This document shows positions 29,376-38,904 of a DNA stretch of 64,000 nt, one piece after another. Origin of the DNA: Streptococcus pasteurianus (GTDB lineage: Bacteria; Bacillota; Bacilli; Lactobacillales; Streptococcaceae); assembly GCF_004843545.1 (NCBI RefSeq), contig NZ_CP039457.1:1516501-1580500 (forward strand), in the 5' to 3' direction. Below the pieces are notes generated by a model that saw only the letters and a list, made by a program, of their open reading frames with translations, made no database searches and was not told the DNA's origin. How positions within the stretch are numbered: the stretch's first letter is position 1; each line of letters begins with the position of its first letter. Both the position numbers and the translations under genes were made by a program.

Positions 29376-30125
29376 ATGAATATTTTACAAAAAATGCAAC
29401 TCCACGAACCAGAATACTCAAAATCTGAAACAAAAGTTTATCACTTTCTCAAAGAAAACTTTGAGAAAGTAGAAACGTTGACAATTACTAGAATTGCAAC
29501 AAATTCACATACTTCTACATCTGCCGTCCTACGATTTTGCCAAATTTTGGGCTATAAAGGTTTTAAAGATTTTCGCTACGATGCTATCAATTATATTCAT
29601 CAAAAGCCAAAAGAAGAAAATGAAGATATTCTTGACCAAATTGCGGATAATTATAACCTTATTCTAAATCAAATGAAACATTTAGAACGTCAAGCAATTG
29701 ACGAACTTGTTGATTGTATTTTAAAAAGACAGCGTCTGCATATTCTTGGTATTTTTCTATCATCACTCCCTGCAAGGTACTTACATTTTGGTTTACAAGA
29801 TTTAGGTATCGCTAGTCAATTAGCAAGTGATTTAAACAGCGGAAATCATCTTTCAAATATTATTGACGAAGAAGATACACTTATTATGTTTTCTATTTCA
29901 GGGTCGTCAACCAATTTCAATAACACATTAAGTGCTGTTTCAAAAAATATGCCACAGAATTCCTATCTGATTACATTAAATGAGCACGCTGCTGCCGCGA
30001 AATACTTTAATCATGTCATTACTCTTCCTGGAAATTCCATTTCAAAACAATCTATTGTAGATACGCAGGCTATCGCTATGATTTTTGTTGAGGTTTTGCT
30101 CAATATGGCCCACAAGAAATTATAA
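29376..30125 (+). CDS. MurR/RpiR-family regulator of the bgl operon
   Basis: A 249-residue protein: N-terminal RpiR helix-turn-helix (TITRIATNSHTSTSAVLRFC through LGYKGFKDFRYD, residues about 36-70) and a C-terminal SIS domain (HILGIFLSSLPARYL and ITLPGNSISKQSI) that binds a phosphosugar. Divergent from bglP with shared palindromes, it probably controls the operon in response to the phosphorylated beta-glucoside. Confidence 0.88.
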   Translation: MNILQKMQLHEPEYSKSETKVYHFLKENFEKVETLTITRIATNSHTSTSAVLRFCQILGYKGFKDFRYDAINYIHQKPKEENEDILDQIADNYNLILNQMKHLERQAIDELVDCILKRQRLHILGIFLSSLPARYLHFGLQDLGIASQLASDLNSGNHLSNIIDEEDTLIMFSISGSSTNFNNTLSAVSKNMPQNSYLITLNEHAAAAKYFNHVITLPGNSISKQSIVDTQAIAMIFVEVLLNMAHKKL

Positions 30126-30428
30126 AAAGGCTATAATCTAGATTCCATAATTCTGTCTTACTGCAATTCTTTGACTGTAGAAAAAGCTCATATGATTCAA
30201 CCTACAATGAAAAGTAAATGCATTCGCATCAGAGCAATGATAAGAAATCTGATGAAAACTAACATAGCTACCTAGAATACTACAATAGGATTCTGAGATT
30301 TTACTATACCAATATGTAACACTTTCTTTTTGAAATAAAAAAGAGAATGACTTTCATCCTCTCTGGGAGTGCCTACTTCATTCTCATCCACTCCATATAA
30401 CTAACACCGAAACCAATTCCATGAAAAA
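30126..30428. other. 303-bp spacer without a gene
   Basis: No coding frame on either strand. GAGAATGA (around 30349-30356) and TCATTCTC (around 30379-30386) form a possible long-loop hairpin between the convergent rpiR and araC genes; otherwise nothing recognisable. Confidence 0.4.
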
Positions 30429-31283
30429 CTATTCAACTTTAATAATCCCTAAGCCCAATCGATGTTTTCGATATATACCAGGTGAAACACCATTTGCTTT
30501 CTTAAAGGCTTTTGAAAAAGATTGCACTGTTGAAAAACCTATCTTATCACTAATTTGCTGAATTGAATATTCAGTCGATGATAATAAATCATTTGCAATT
30601 GAAAGTTTAATCTCACTAATATACTCTTTTATTGATATTCCCATATCAAGCTTAAATAAACGAGATAGATAATTTTCATGTAATGATAGCATTGTAGCAA
30701 TATCTTTTACAGATATTTTTTGATAAGCATTTTCGCGAATTATTTCTATCGCCTGACGTACAAAAGGATTCATCTTTTTGGTAACAATTCCTTCCTTCAA
30801 ATGACTCGCTGAGCTCAATAAAAGTTCTAAAAATTTATAAACCTGTTTTTGTCTAGATAGCTCGCTAACTAGATTATCTTGATCATAAGATAAAGTTTCA
30901 AAAATTAATCCTTTAAATAAACTTAAATTATCTACTTTAAAGGTAAGGTGATCCTTTCCAACACCGATTTCTTTGAGATAATATTCGACAAGATCACCAC
31001 TTAACCCCAACCATACATACGACCACGGATTATTTTCATCTGCCTGATAGAAAGTCGATATCCCTGGAGGAATCACAAAACCTTGACCTTTCCTCAAATA
31101 ATATTTCTGATCATTAACTAAATAGTAGCCTTGGCCTTCTAAAACTATATGTATTAAGTACTGCTTTCGAATAGCTGGTCCAAAACTATGTCTCGGTTCT
31201 GTTTTTGAATATCCACAGAAATTAAAGTAACAATCTTTCAGATGAGTATTAGGTTCTTTCACTAAGTAAAGAGAATTTTCCAT
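30429..31283 (-). CDS. AraC-family regulator of the alpha-galactoside locus
   Basis: A 284-residue protein: an N-terminal cupin domain (HIVLEGQGYYLVNDQKYYLR and GQGFVIPPGISTFYQADE) and a C-terminal double helix-turn-helix (KISVKDIATMLSLHENYLSR and STVQSFSKAFKKANGVSPG). This is the plan of MsmR/RafR-type activators that respond to raffinose-type sugars. Two genes away on the same strand is the GH36 alpha-galactosidase, its probable target. Confidence 0.85.
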   Translation of the reverse strand: MENSLYLVKEPNTHLKDCYFNFCGYSKTEPRHSFGPAIRKQYLIHIVLEGQGYYLVNDQKYYLRKGQGFVIPPGISTFYQADENNPWSYVWLGLSGDLVEYYLKEIGVGKDHLTFKVDNLSLFKGLIFETLSYDQDNLVSELSRQKQVYKFLELLLSSASHLKEGIVTKKMNPFVRQAIEIIRENAYQKISVKDIATMLSLHENYLSRLFKLDMGISIKEYISEIKLSIANDLLSSTEYSIQQISDKIGFSTVQSFSKAFKKANGVSPGIYRKHRLGLGIIKVE

Positions 31284-31749
31284 TATCTACCTTCCTATTT
31301 TTAGATTTTAACAATTCTCGTTATTTTCTGATTATTCTTAACATAACTATATTGCCTGTATCATAATATAAAACTGAATAAAAAGAGCTGTCCCTAACTT
31401 AACAAAACGGAAAGTCATTAACACCTTCCGTTTTGTTATATAAAAATTTAATCGTATTCTACCACAGTCATATTTTAATTGCAAGAAATGGATTAAGGAG
31501 CGTTAAATGGATAACTCAAACTCTTAGATTTCTTGATGACCATAGCAATATTCTGAGTAATCGTCCACAATATCAAGTATTATACCAACTCTAAAATAAT
31601 GAAAATGTCATCTCATAATGATTTTTTTATGCAACATTATTTTGATACTTCTCCTTTTTATTTAAGCCAAATACTTTTTCTAAAATCAATAAATCATCAA
31701 TACTTTAATTAAACTAAAAAGTTATGAACGATAGTTCAGTATTTGTTAA
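31284..31749. other. 466-bp spacer with a terminator
   Basis: Contains the terminator of the MFS-GH36 transcript at 31401-31437. The remaining AT-rich sequence has no credible frame on either strand; short open stretches around 31500-31600 lack starts and resemble no family I recognise. Confidence 0.4.
31401..31437 (-). terminator. Terminator of the alpha-galactoside operon
   Basis: AACAAAACGGAA (31401-31412) pairs perfectly with TTCCGTTTTGTT (31426-31437). It lies about 310 nt past the MFS stop on the minus strand. Confidence 0.75.
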
Positions 31750-32925
31750 TCAAATTGAATTAATCACTACCCTATCAGTTTTTCTCTTCGTCATAAAAAA
31801 GGTCACAAATAAAACAAGCATAAAGATTCCGGCAAACACATAAAATGGGGCTGTTAAGTGTGTACTTCCAGTCAGAAGTTGTGCCAATTCCATAACAATA
31901 GGAGCAATAAAGTTACCAATATTACAGCCAATAAAAATCAATGAAGTAGCAAAGTTAATGGTATTCTTTGTAGTTACTTTATCTAAGTTACTAAAAATAA
32001 ATGGGAAACACCATGATCCTGTTATACTCGATAAGAACAACCCCATCAATAAAAACGTCATGTTACCATTTGACGTGGCAATTAATAGATTTGAAACGAT
32101 ATAAAATATAATTCCTAAATATAGTGTTCCTTTTCCTATCCATTTATTTACTGGTCCGAATATAAATCCTGCTAGTATTCCTAAAATAGGCATTAAAGCC
32201 AAATAATTACTAGCATTAAACTCTCCTCCTTTGATTTCAGTAGCAATAGATGCAAATCGTACTGAAATAGCAATGCTATTCATTACCAGTAAAATTGCAA
32301 ATAAGACTAGAACAAAAACTATCGGATTCATTTTTTCTTTGATATCATTTTTGGAAATGTCATTTTGTTCATTTCTAATCTCGGGAACTTTCATTGCAAA
32401 TAAGAAAGCTATAGGAAACGCTACTGCATAAACTAAAAAGGAAGCTGTCCAAGTAATATTCACTAGAAGTCCAGCTAAAAAAATAAGAATTGTTTGCCCT
32501 AAAGCTTCCATTGAATTTCTAATTCCCAATAGCGTTGCTCTAGTATCACCACTATATAGAGAGCTAATATATGTAACAGCCAATGAATTGTATAACCCCA
32601 AACCAGCTCCAAGTATTACTCGACTAATAAGTACTATTTGAAAATTAGCCATAAAAGCTGGTAGGATACCACCTACACCAGCTAACAATAATCCTAAAAT
32701 TATTGTTTTTTTCATTCCTACTCTCTTTGCAAAATAACTAGATAACAAAATAAATATAATAACTGTCACACTTGGAACAGTACCTAAAAGTTCACTTTGA
32801 CTTTGCGATATTCCTAAAGACTGTTTCATTTGTGGAATAATGCCATTTATTGCCTGAGAACTTGTTAGCATTAATGAAATACTTAAAATTGCTCCTTTTT
32901 GAAGTATACTTTTGTTATTGTTCAT
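31750..32925 (-). CDS. MFS transporter of the alpha-galactoside locus
   Basis: A 391-residue major facilitator with twelve hydrophobic segments; GLGLYNSLAVTYISSLYSGD and RVGMKKTIILG are the usual MFS loops. The gene overlaps the end of the GH36 gene by 11 nt, so both are co-translated. The sugar it carries is unknown; co-expression with a cytoplasmic alpha-galactosidase suggests melibiose or raffinose uptake, or export of a product. Unlike the other sugar loci in this window it uses no PTS. Confidence 0.75.
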   Translation of the reverse strand: MNNNKSILQKGAILSISLMLTSSQAINGIIPQMKQSLGISQSQSELLGTVPSVTVIIFILLSSYFAKRVGMKKTIILGLLLAGVGGILPAFMANFQIVLISRVILGAGLGLYNSLAVTYISSLYSGDTRATLLGIRNSMEALGQTILIFLAGLLVNITWTASFLVYAVAFPIAFLFAMKVPEIRNEQNDISKNDIKEKMNPIVFVLVLFAILLVMNSIAISVRFASIATEIKGGEFNASNYLALMPILGILAGFIFGPVNKWIGKGTLYLGIIFYIVSNLLIATSNGNMTFLLMGLFLSSITGSWCFPFIFSNLDKVTTKNTINFATSLIFIGCNIGNFIAPIVMELAQLLTGSTHLTAPFYVFAGIFMLVLFVTFFMTKRKTDRVVINSI

Positions 32926-35176
32926 CGTCGCTCTCCTCCTGTTTTATAACCCAAACTTTAGAATCAAAGTCAAATGTTTCTGGACGTTGGTTCTGATCAT
33001 TTATTTGTCCACTAGAAGCATCTGAACAAACTAAACCAGCTTTCATCAATTCTGCACCAGAATATAAACCATTTTGTTCCACTTGATAGAGCCTATTACT
33101 ATCCAGTCCTTTTAATTTTAAACGTCGATAAGAGGCATTTACCTCATTTAATGTTTTATAATGAGCTACAATAGCAATTTTCTTATCGTGACTGACGACC
33201 ATCCATGAGGTTTGATTGTCGTTATCAAAAGGAGACAATAATCTATAAAAAGTACCATTATGGATTAAATTTCTATATTTTTTATAAAAGCTAATTTGTT
33301 CTTTAACAATACTAAGATCGTCTTCATTCAATTCATTTAAGTCAAGCTCATATCCAAAAGCACCAAAAAATGCTACATTTCCTCTAGTTTTGATAGGTAC
33401 AATACGGTTTGTTTGATGGTTAGGAACAATCGAAACGTGAGATCCGATAGATGATATAGGATAAAGCATGCTCGTTCCGTACTGAATTTTTAGTCTTTCA
33501 ATTGCATCTGAATCGTCACTAGCCCAAGCTTGAGGAGCATAATATAGCATTCCAGGATCAAAGCGTCCTCCACCTGAAGAACAAGATTCAAATAATATGT
33601 TAGGATATTTTGTTATCAGTTTTTCATATAAACGATATACACCTAGTATATATCTGTGGAACACTTCTCCTTGTTGATTTGCTGACAAATGACTATCAAA
33701 CACATCAGTTAACGGTCGATTCATATCCCATTTTATATAATCCAATTTAGATTCATCAATAATTTTACACATTTGATCAAAAATATTTTCAACAACTTCA
33801 TCTAAACCAAAATTTAAAACATATTGATTTCTACCATGATGAGGTTTGCGATTTGGTGTCGAAATAATCCAATTTGGATGTTTACGATATAATTCGCTAT
33901 CCTTATTCACCATCTCAGGTTCAAACCATAAGCCAAATTTCATACCAAAACTACGAATTTTTTCCGAGAGGCTACTAATCCCTTCAGGTAATCTTTTAGG
34001 ATTTACATACCAATCCCCTAATCCAGCACAATCATTTTCTCGGTTTCCAAACCAGCCATCATCTAATACAAATAATTCTATACCAACATCAAAAGCTTTT
34101 TTAGCAATACTAACTAACTTATCTTCATCAAAATCAAAATATGTTGCTTCCCAATTATTAATTAAAACTGGCCTATCTTTTTCTCGCCACTCACCACGAG
34201 CCAAACGTTTTCTAAATAGTTGGTGAAAAGTTTGACTCATACCGTTTAAACCTGTACTTGAATAAACTAGAATTGCTTCTGGTGTTGTAAACGTCTCACC
34301 AGAATTAAGTTGCCAATTAAATCCAAATGGATTGATACCAATTTGAAGTCTGGTAACATCCCATGTATCTACTTCTGCTTGAATTAAAAAATTTCCTGAA
34401 TAAACTAAAGCTGCACCAATAGCTTCTCCTTGATTTTCATCAGTATTTTTCCTTTTTAAAGTAACAAATGGATTATGTTGATGACTTGAGATACCTCGCG
34501 TAGACTCAATTGATTGAATCCCTTGTTGTAAAGTACGCGATTTAATGGTTCTCTCACGTCCCCAAGCACCAGAGAGTTGTTGCCATTCATAATCAGCATC
34601 TGGTAAATCTAATGATAAACTGCTAATATTTTCAATTATTTGACTCTCTTTTCCTTTATTTATAATTCGTACACTACGAGTAATAACAGGATAATCTCTA
34701 TATATTGTATATAATAACTCTACTTGAATGCTCGTAATAGCATCTAAAAGGTAAACTTTCAGTGTTTTACTTTCACTATCTCTATCAACGTAAGTCGCTG
34801 GTAAACCTTCTAATCTTGGCTTTCCATCTTCTATTTCATGGCCTATATAAACAAAATCTGTTAGACGAGATCCATTTTTCTGTAATATAGAAATAGCTGG
34901 ATGTCTAAAATCAGTTGTACCATATTCAGGAAATTCTTGTCTTAAGTGTTCTAAAGAGTATAATAAATCATTTTCATTTCGATAAGTACTCATAGGTCTG
35001 TGATGCATCTCAATTAAATGACTATAGTCATTATCTGGTAAAGTTTCACCATAATATAAGTGTAGTAATTTACCATCTCCTGATACCCTAAAAATATAAC
35101 TTATCTCCCCATTAAATAAATGAAATTGTTGGTTTTTGGACTGGTAAATAATATTCATTTCATAATCTGTATGCAT
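32915..35176 (-). CDS. aga: GH36 alpha-galactosidase
   Basis: A 753-residue GH36 enzyme of standard length (N-terminal beta-sandwich, TIM barrel from about residue 320, C-terminal beta domain). LDYIKWDMNRPL carries the nucleophile Asp, and SSGGGRFDPGMLYYAPQAWA with SDDSDA the acid/base Asp. No signal peptide, so it acts in the cytoplasm on imported melibiose or raffinose-type sugars. RBS ATGGAGG precedes the ATG. A double cre-like palindrome lies 34 bp upstream. Confidence 0.92.
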   Translation of the reverse strand: MHTDYEMNIIYQSKNQQFHLFNGEISYIFRVSGDGKLLHLYYGETLPDNDYSHLIEMHHRPMSTYRNENDLLYSLEHLRQEFPEYGTTDFRHPAISILQKNGSRLTDFVYIGHEIEDGKPRLEGLPATYVDRDSESKTLKVYLLDAITSIQVELLYTIYRDYPVITRSVRIINKGKESQIIENISSLSLDLPDADYEWQQLSGAWGRERTIKSRTLQQGIQSIESTRGISSHQHNPFVTLKRKNTDENQGEAIGAALVYSGNFLIQAEVDTWDVTRLQIGINPFGFNWQLNSGETFTTPEAILVYSSTGLNGMSQTFHQLFRKRLARGEWREKDRPVLINNWEATYFDFDEDKLVSIAKKAFDVGIELFVLDDGWFGNRENDCAGLGDWYVNPKRLPEGISSLSEKIRSFGMKFGLWFEPEMVNKDSELYRKHPNWIISTPNRKPHHGRNQYVLNFGLDEVVENIFDQMCKIIDESKLDYIKWDMNRPLTDVFDSHLSANQQGEVFHRYILGVYRLYEKLITKYPNILFESCSSGGGRFDPGMLYYAPQAWASDDSDAIERLKIQYGTSMLYPISSIGSHVSIVPNHQTNRIVPIKTRGNVAFFGAFGYELDLNELNEDDLSIVKEQISFYKKYRNLIHNGTFYRLLSPFDNDNQTSWMVVSHDKKIAIVAHYKTLNEVNASYRRLKLKGLDSNRLYQVEQNGLYSGAELMKAGLVCSDASSGQINDQNQRPETFDFDSKVWVIKQEESDDEQ

Positions 35177-35204
35177 AAGTACGCCTCCATTTCTTTATAA
35201 AAAC

Positions 35205-35242
35205 ATTATAAAAAACGCTTACAAAAAATGTAAGCGTTTTTT
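35205..35242 (-). promoter_or_regulatory. Double cre-like palindrome and -10 box before aga
   Basis: AAAAAACGCTTACA (35210-35223) and TGTAAGCGTTTTTT (35229-35242) form a perfect 14-bp inverted repeat; each arm is a 12-of-14 cre. A TATAAT (35205-35210, minus strand) follows directly and probably serves aga. The same hairpin with its T run also looks like the terminator of the smpB transcript arriving from upstream. Confidence 0.65.
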
Positions 35243-35320
35243 ATAACTGTTTTTTATCAAAATTAAACATTCAATTAATTTTTATATACTTTAATTTCTT
35301 GTCAGTATTGTAAATCCATT

Positions 35321-35788
35321 TTACCTTGCATTGAAATTTTTCATTTGGCGTTTGATGTCGCGGTCTTGTTCACGACGTTTGATGGTCTCACGTTTGTCAT
35401 AATCATGCTTCCCTTTTGCCACACCAAGCAAAACTTTAGCGAAGCCATTTTTCAAATAGACTTTAAGTGGTACAAGAGTCATCCCTGTTCCTTTTAGGTC
35501 ATTTGATAATTTTTCGATTTCGCGTTTTTTTAGCAATAATTTACGGGTGCGCTCAGGGGCTTGATTCCAAATATTTCCTTGTTCAAAAGGTGAAATATGA
35601 ACATTAATTAGCCAAGCTTCACCATTTTTGATTTGGGCATAGCCATCTTTGAGCTGAATACGTGCAGCGCGAACGCTCTTGATTTCTGTTCCTGTCAGAA
35701 CAATCCCTGCTTCAATTGTATCAACGATGTTATAGTCATGACGCGCTTTTTTATTTTGTGCAACAACATTTCCATCACCTTTTGGCAT
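35321..35788 (-). CDS. smpB: SsrA-binding protein SmpB
   Basis: A 155-residue protein with [40 protein letters not shown] and the C-terminal [20 protein letters not shown] tail. It binds tmRNA and delivers it to stalled ribosomes. It follows rnr by 46 bp; RNase R works in the same trans-translation pathway. The tmRNA gene is not in the window. Confidence 0.95.
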   Translation of the reverse strand: MPKGDGNVVAQNKKARHDYNIVDTIEAGIVLTGTEIKSVRAARIQLKDGYAQIKNGEAWLINVHISPFEQGNIWNQAPERTRKLLLKKREIEKLSNDLKGTGMTLVPLKVYLKNGFAKVLLGVAKGKHDYDKRETIKRREQDRDIKRQMKNFNAR

Positions 35789-35834
35789 ATTAGATACCTC
35801 TCTTGAAAATTAGTGATTATCTTAATTAGCAGTT

Positions 35835-38168
35835 TTATTTTTTAGCTTTACGTGATTTTTTCTTAGCAACTTCTTTGTAGAAAGGTTTCTTGCCTGACTT
35901 TTTAGAAGTTGAAGTGGAAGATTTACGATTTCGTGGTTTGCTTGATTTTGAACCTTTGTGGTTATCTGTTTTTGGACGACGCTTTTCTTTACCAGAACGG
36001 TCTTTGCGTGATTTTTTAACTTTCTCTACCACATCATACTCACTTGGAATGTATTCAAAGTCAATATCGCCAGTTTCTTTATCAGCACGTGTTAATTTGA
36101 TTTTAATCGGTTGACCAACACGAAAAACTTTTCCTGATTTTTCACCTTGAAGGGTCAATGTACGTTCGTTATAATTGTAAAATTCTGGCAGAGTTGTGAT
36201 GTGAACAAGTCCTTCGATTGTATTTGGCAATTCGATGAACATCCCAAATTTCACGACACTAGCAACCACACCGTCAAATTCCTGACCAACGTATTCTTCC
36301 ATGTATTCGGCTTTTTTCATGGCTTCAACGACACGTTCAGCATCAATAGCACGACGTTCAAGGGTTGAAGATGACGTTGCCAATTCTGGAATCACATTTC
36401 TAAAGTGTTCGATTTTCTCATCAGTGAGTTGTGTGTATTCGCGAATCATGCGGTGAACAAGCAAATCAGGATAACGACGAATTGGACTTGTGAAGTGAGT
36501 ATAGTACTCCGCAGCCAAACCATAGTGTCCGTGATTATGTTCAGAATAACGTGCTTGTTGCATTGAACGAAGAAGCATCATGTTTAACACTTCTGCGCCT
36601 GGTTTACCTTCTACTTTTGCCATGAAATCTTGCAAAGCTTGTTGAGTGATTTTGTTAGCTGTACCATGGATTTGAACGCCAAAAATGCTAGCATAATCAA
36701 GGAATTTTTGTAATTTTTCAGCTTTTGGTTCTTCATGGATACGGTAAATAAATGGCAATTTACGTTTTGCAAAATGCTCTGCAACTGTTTCATTAGCTGC
36801 TAACATGAAAGATTCAATCATGCGTTCAGCAATACCACGTTGACGAAGCACAATATCAACTGGCATTCCTTTATCATTAACAATAATCTTGGCTTCGCTC
36901 GTATCAAAGTTAAGAGCACCGCGGCGCATGCGCATGGTTTCAAGAATATTGTGAAGAGCAGTCATATGATGAATAGAGTCAACGATTGGTTGATATTGCT
37001 CAATCAATTCTTCATCACCAGCAATAATGTCATTGACATTGCTGTAAGTCATACGGAAAGTTGTCTTAATGACTGATTGACAAATTTGGTGATTAACAAC
37101 GTGACCATTGCAGTCAATTTCCATTAAACATGATTGTGTCAAACGGTCAACATTAGGATTTAACGAACAAATACCATTTGACAAACGTTCAGGCAGCATT
37201 GGAACTACACGGTCAGTCACATAAACTGATGTCCCACGAGCAACAGCTTCACGATTAAGCGCAGAGCCTTCTGTGACATAGTATGAAACGTCCGCAATAT
37301 GAACACCGAGCTCAAAATTACCATTGCTGAGCAATTTAATATGAACAGCATCATCTAGGTCTTTGGCATCTGCACCATCAATGGTAAAGGTGATTTCATT
37401 ACGTAAATCAACACGCCCAACCATGTCTTTCTCAGACGGCGCATCTGAAACTGCATTAGCTTCAGCCATAACATCTTCTGGAAATTCTGATTTGATGTCC
37501 ATTGATTCAAGGACTTCAAGCACATCAATACCAACATCACCTTGGTGTCCAACGATGTCACGCACATGACCAACAAAATAATCATAGCCTCGTGTTGGGT
37601 ATTTATCAATGTCAACCTTGATAATCTCAGTGCCGTCAAGCAGAACAGGCTCTTTCTTGATATAAATCTTTTGTTGAATTTTTTGATTTTTGGATTTAAT
37701 GTAACCAGCGTATTTTGGTTTTTCGTCATCAAGAATAAATTTCCCAACAACCGTTTTTAAGCTACGCTCAACAATGCCGACAATGCGAACCTCAGCAGCT
37801 GTACCTTTCAAGTGATTAGCTGGCTTTTTAACAACCGCTTCAACCGTATCTCCGTCAACCGCATGACCAACGTCATTACGTCCGACAAACATGTCATCTT
37901 CATTTTCGTCAACCGCTAAAAAACCAAAACCAGCTTTGTTAGCACGAAAAACACCCGTAACGGTGATTTCTTTTTTCTTCTCTATTTTTTTACGAAGAGC
38001 AAGGTTCCCATAGTCATCAAAACGCAGTTTTCCTTGGCTTTCCAATTTTGAAATCTCTTTGATAAGCTTTGGAAATTTTTCAGCGCCAGCCATGTCTAGC
38101 CCAGCAGCCAATTCATTAATATTGACTTTTCCATGCTCCCCTAAATAAGCAATAATTTTTTCGTTCAT
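35835..38168 (-). CDS. rnr: Ribonuclease R
   Basis: A 777-residue RNB exoribonuclease: N-terminal winged helix, cold-shock domains (GVFRANKAGFGFLAVDENED), the RNB core with TIDGADAKDLDDAVHIKLL (metal-binding Asp residues), an S1 domain near residue 640-720 (FDGVVASVVKFGMFIELPNT) and a Lys-rich tail. It degrades structured RNA 3' to 5'. Part of the transcript pmrA-rpmG-secG-rnr-smpB. Confidence 0.95.
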   Translation of the reverse strand: MNEKIIAYLGEHGKVNINELAAGLDMAGAEKFPKLIKEISKLESQGKLRFDDYGNLALRKKIEKKKEITVTGVFRANKAGFGFLAVDENEDDMFVGRNDVGHAVDGDTVEAVVKKPANHLKGTAAEVRIVGIVERSLKTVVGKFILDDEKPKYAGYIKSKNQKIQQKIYIKKEPVLLDGTEIIKVDIDKYPTRGYDYFVGHVRDIVGHQGDVGIDVLEVLESMDIKSEFPEDVMAEANAVSDAPSEKDMVGRVDLRNEITFTIDGADAKDLDDAVHIKLLSNGNFELGVHIADVSYYVTEGSALNREAVARGTSVYVTDRVVPMLPERLSNGICSLNPNVDRLTQSCLMEIDCNGHVVNHQICQSVIKTTFRMTYSNVNDIIAGDEELIEQYQPIVDSIHHMTALHNILETMRMRRGALNFDTSEAKIIVNDKGMPVDIVLRQRGIAERMIESFMLAANETVAEHFAKRKLPFIYRIHEEPKAEKLQKFLDYASIFGVQIHGTANKITQQALQDFMAKVEGKPGAEVLNMMLLRSMQQARYSEHNHGHYGLAAEYYTHFTSPIRRYPDLLVHRMIREYTQLTDEKIEHFRNVIPELATSSSTLERRAIDAERVVEAMKKAEYMEEYVGQEFDGVVASVVKFGMFIELPNTIEGLVHITTLPEFYNYNERTLTLQGEKSGKVFRVGQPIKIKLTRADKETGDIDFEYIPSEYDVVEKVKKSRKDRSGKEKRRPKTDNHKGSKSSKPRNRKSSTSTSKKSGKKPFYKEVAKKKSRKAKK

Positions 38169-38300
38169 AATTTGTGATTGTAAGTATTCCTAGTAAAAAT
38201 CAGACATAAAATGCCTAGCTAGGCTTAACTCAATAATTTTCCTCTCGTATTCTACTTCATTCTAATAGGTCGTAAACAAGACTTTTACGACTTCATAATA

Positions 38301-38327
38301 AAAAATGAGCTGAGTGACCAGCCCATG
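38301..38327 (-). terminator. Hairpin after secG
   Basis: Minus-strand ATGGGCTG pairs with CAGCTCAT (one G-T) and is followed by TTTTTTATT, 67 nt past the secG stop. It may limit read-through into rnr. Confidence 0.65.
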
Positions 38328-38393
38328 AATTTTCGTACAAAATTCAAGATGCGCAGCCAACGTAAGCCACTATTTAGCCTCGTTAGTTGCTAT

Positions 38394-38639
38394 CTATTTA
38401 CTTGATAAAATCGCTAGCGCCAAAGCAATTGCTAGCCAAAAGAAAACTAGAACTGCTGTAAAACGTTGCATAAACGCTTCGAAGCCACGCGCTTTAGTAC
38501 GTTCAAACAAAGCTTCTGAACCGCTGTTATCAAATACATTGCCACTTGGATTTTTTTGTGGTTGCAAGAAAATAGCAATTACAATAATAACAGATAATAC
38601 CAGCAAAGTTGTCAGTAGTATATTGTACATCTTTTTCAC
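38394..38639 (-). CDS. secG: Preprotein translocase subunit SecG
   Basis: An 81-residue protein with two membrane segments (about residues 5-25 and 58-78) and the family loop FLQPQKNPSGNVFDNSGSEA. It is the accessory subunit of the SecYEG channel. Located between rpmG and rnr, the standard streptococcal order. Confidence 0.92.
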   Translation of the reverse strand: MKKMYNILLTTLLVLSVIIVIAIFLQPQKNPSGNVFDNSGSEALFERTKARGFEAFMQRFTAVLVFFWLAIALALAILSSK

Positions 38640-38757
38640 TAAGAACGCGTCAGAAAGTTATTTTCAAATCAATTGAGTTGGTCATGATTTGGCACTTTCA
38701 GTCTGAGTTCTATTCCTTTCCTACACTATGGTCTTGATTATTCTAACATAAAAATCC

Positions 38758-38904
38758 CTAAGATTCAATATGTAAGGTCACTTTTCGCTCTTTCGGACAA
38801 TATTTTAAACCTTGAATACGCTCTGGATGAGTTGTTTTATTTTTACTTGTCAAATAATTCTTACTGCCACAACTGCTACATTCTAAATTAATCTTTACTC
38901 TCAC
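38758..38904 (-). CDS. rpmG: Ribosomal protein bL33
   Basis: A 48-residue protein, [20 protein letters not shown] followed by [20 protein letters not shown]. It begins at a GTG (38904) that overlaps the stop of the efflux gene (GTGTGA), giving a 4-nt overlap. The first Cys pair (CSSC) is kept, but the second is reduced to one Cys (YCPKERK), so zinc binding is doubtful, as in other streptococcal L33 paralogues. Too short to be found by a length-limited search. Confidence 0.88.
   Translation of the reverse strand: MRVKINLECSSCGSKNYLTSKNKTTHPERIQGLKYCPKERKVTLHIES

Noticed and set aside
31500..31650. Possible insertion-sequence fragment in the spacer between araC and the MFS gene
   Set aside because: Translations in all frames gave no recognisable transposase motif and no inverted ends were visible.
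35242..35320. Possible tmRNA gene next to smpB
   Set aside because: Only about 80 bp of AT-rich sequence; no tRNA-like ends or tag reading frame.
37355..37750. A 131-codon minus-strand frame inside rnr
   Set aside because: Out-of-frame with RNase R, whose domains are continuous through this stretch.
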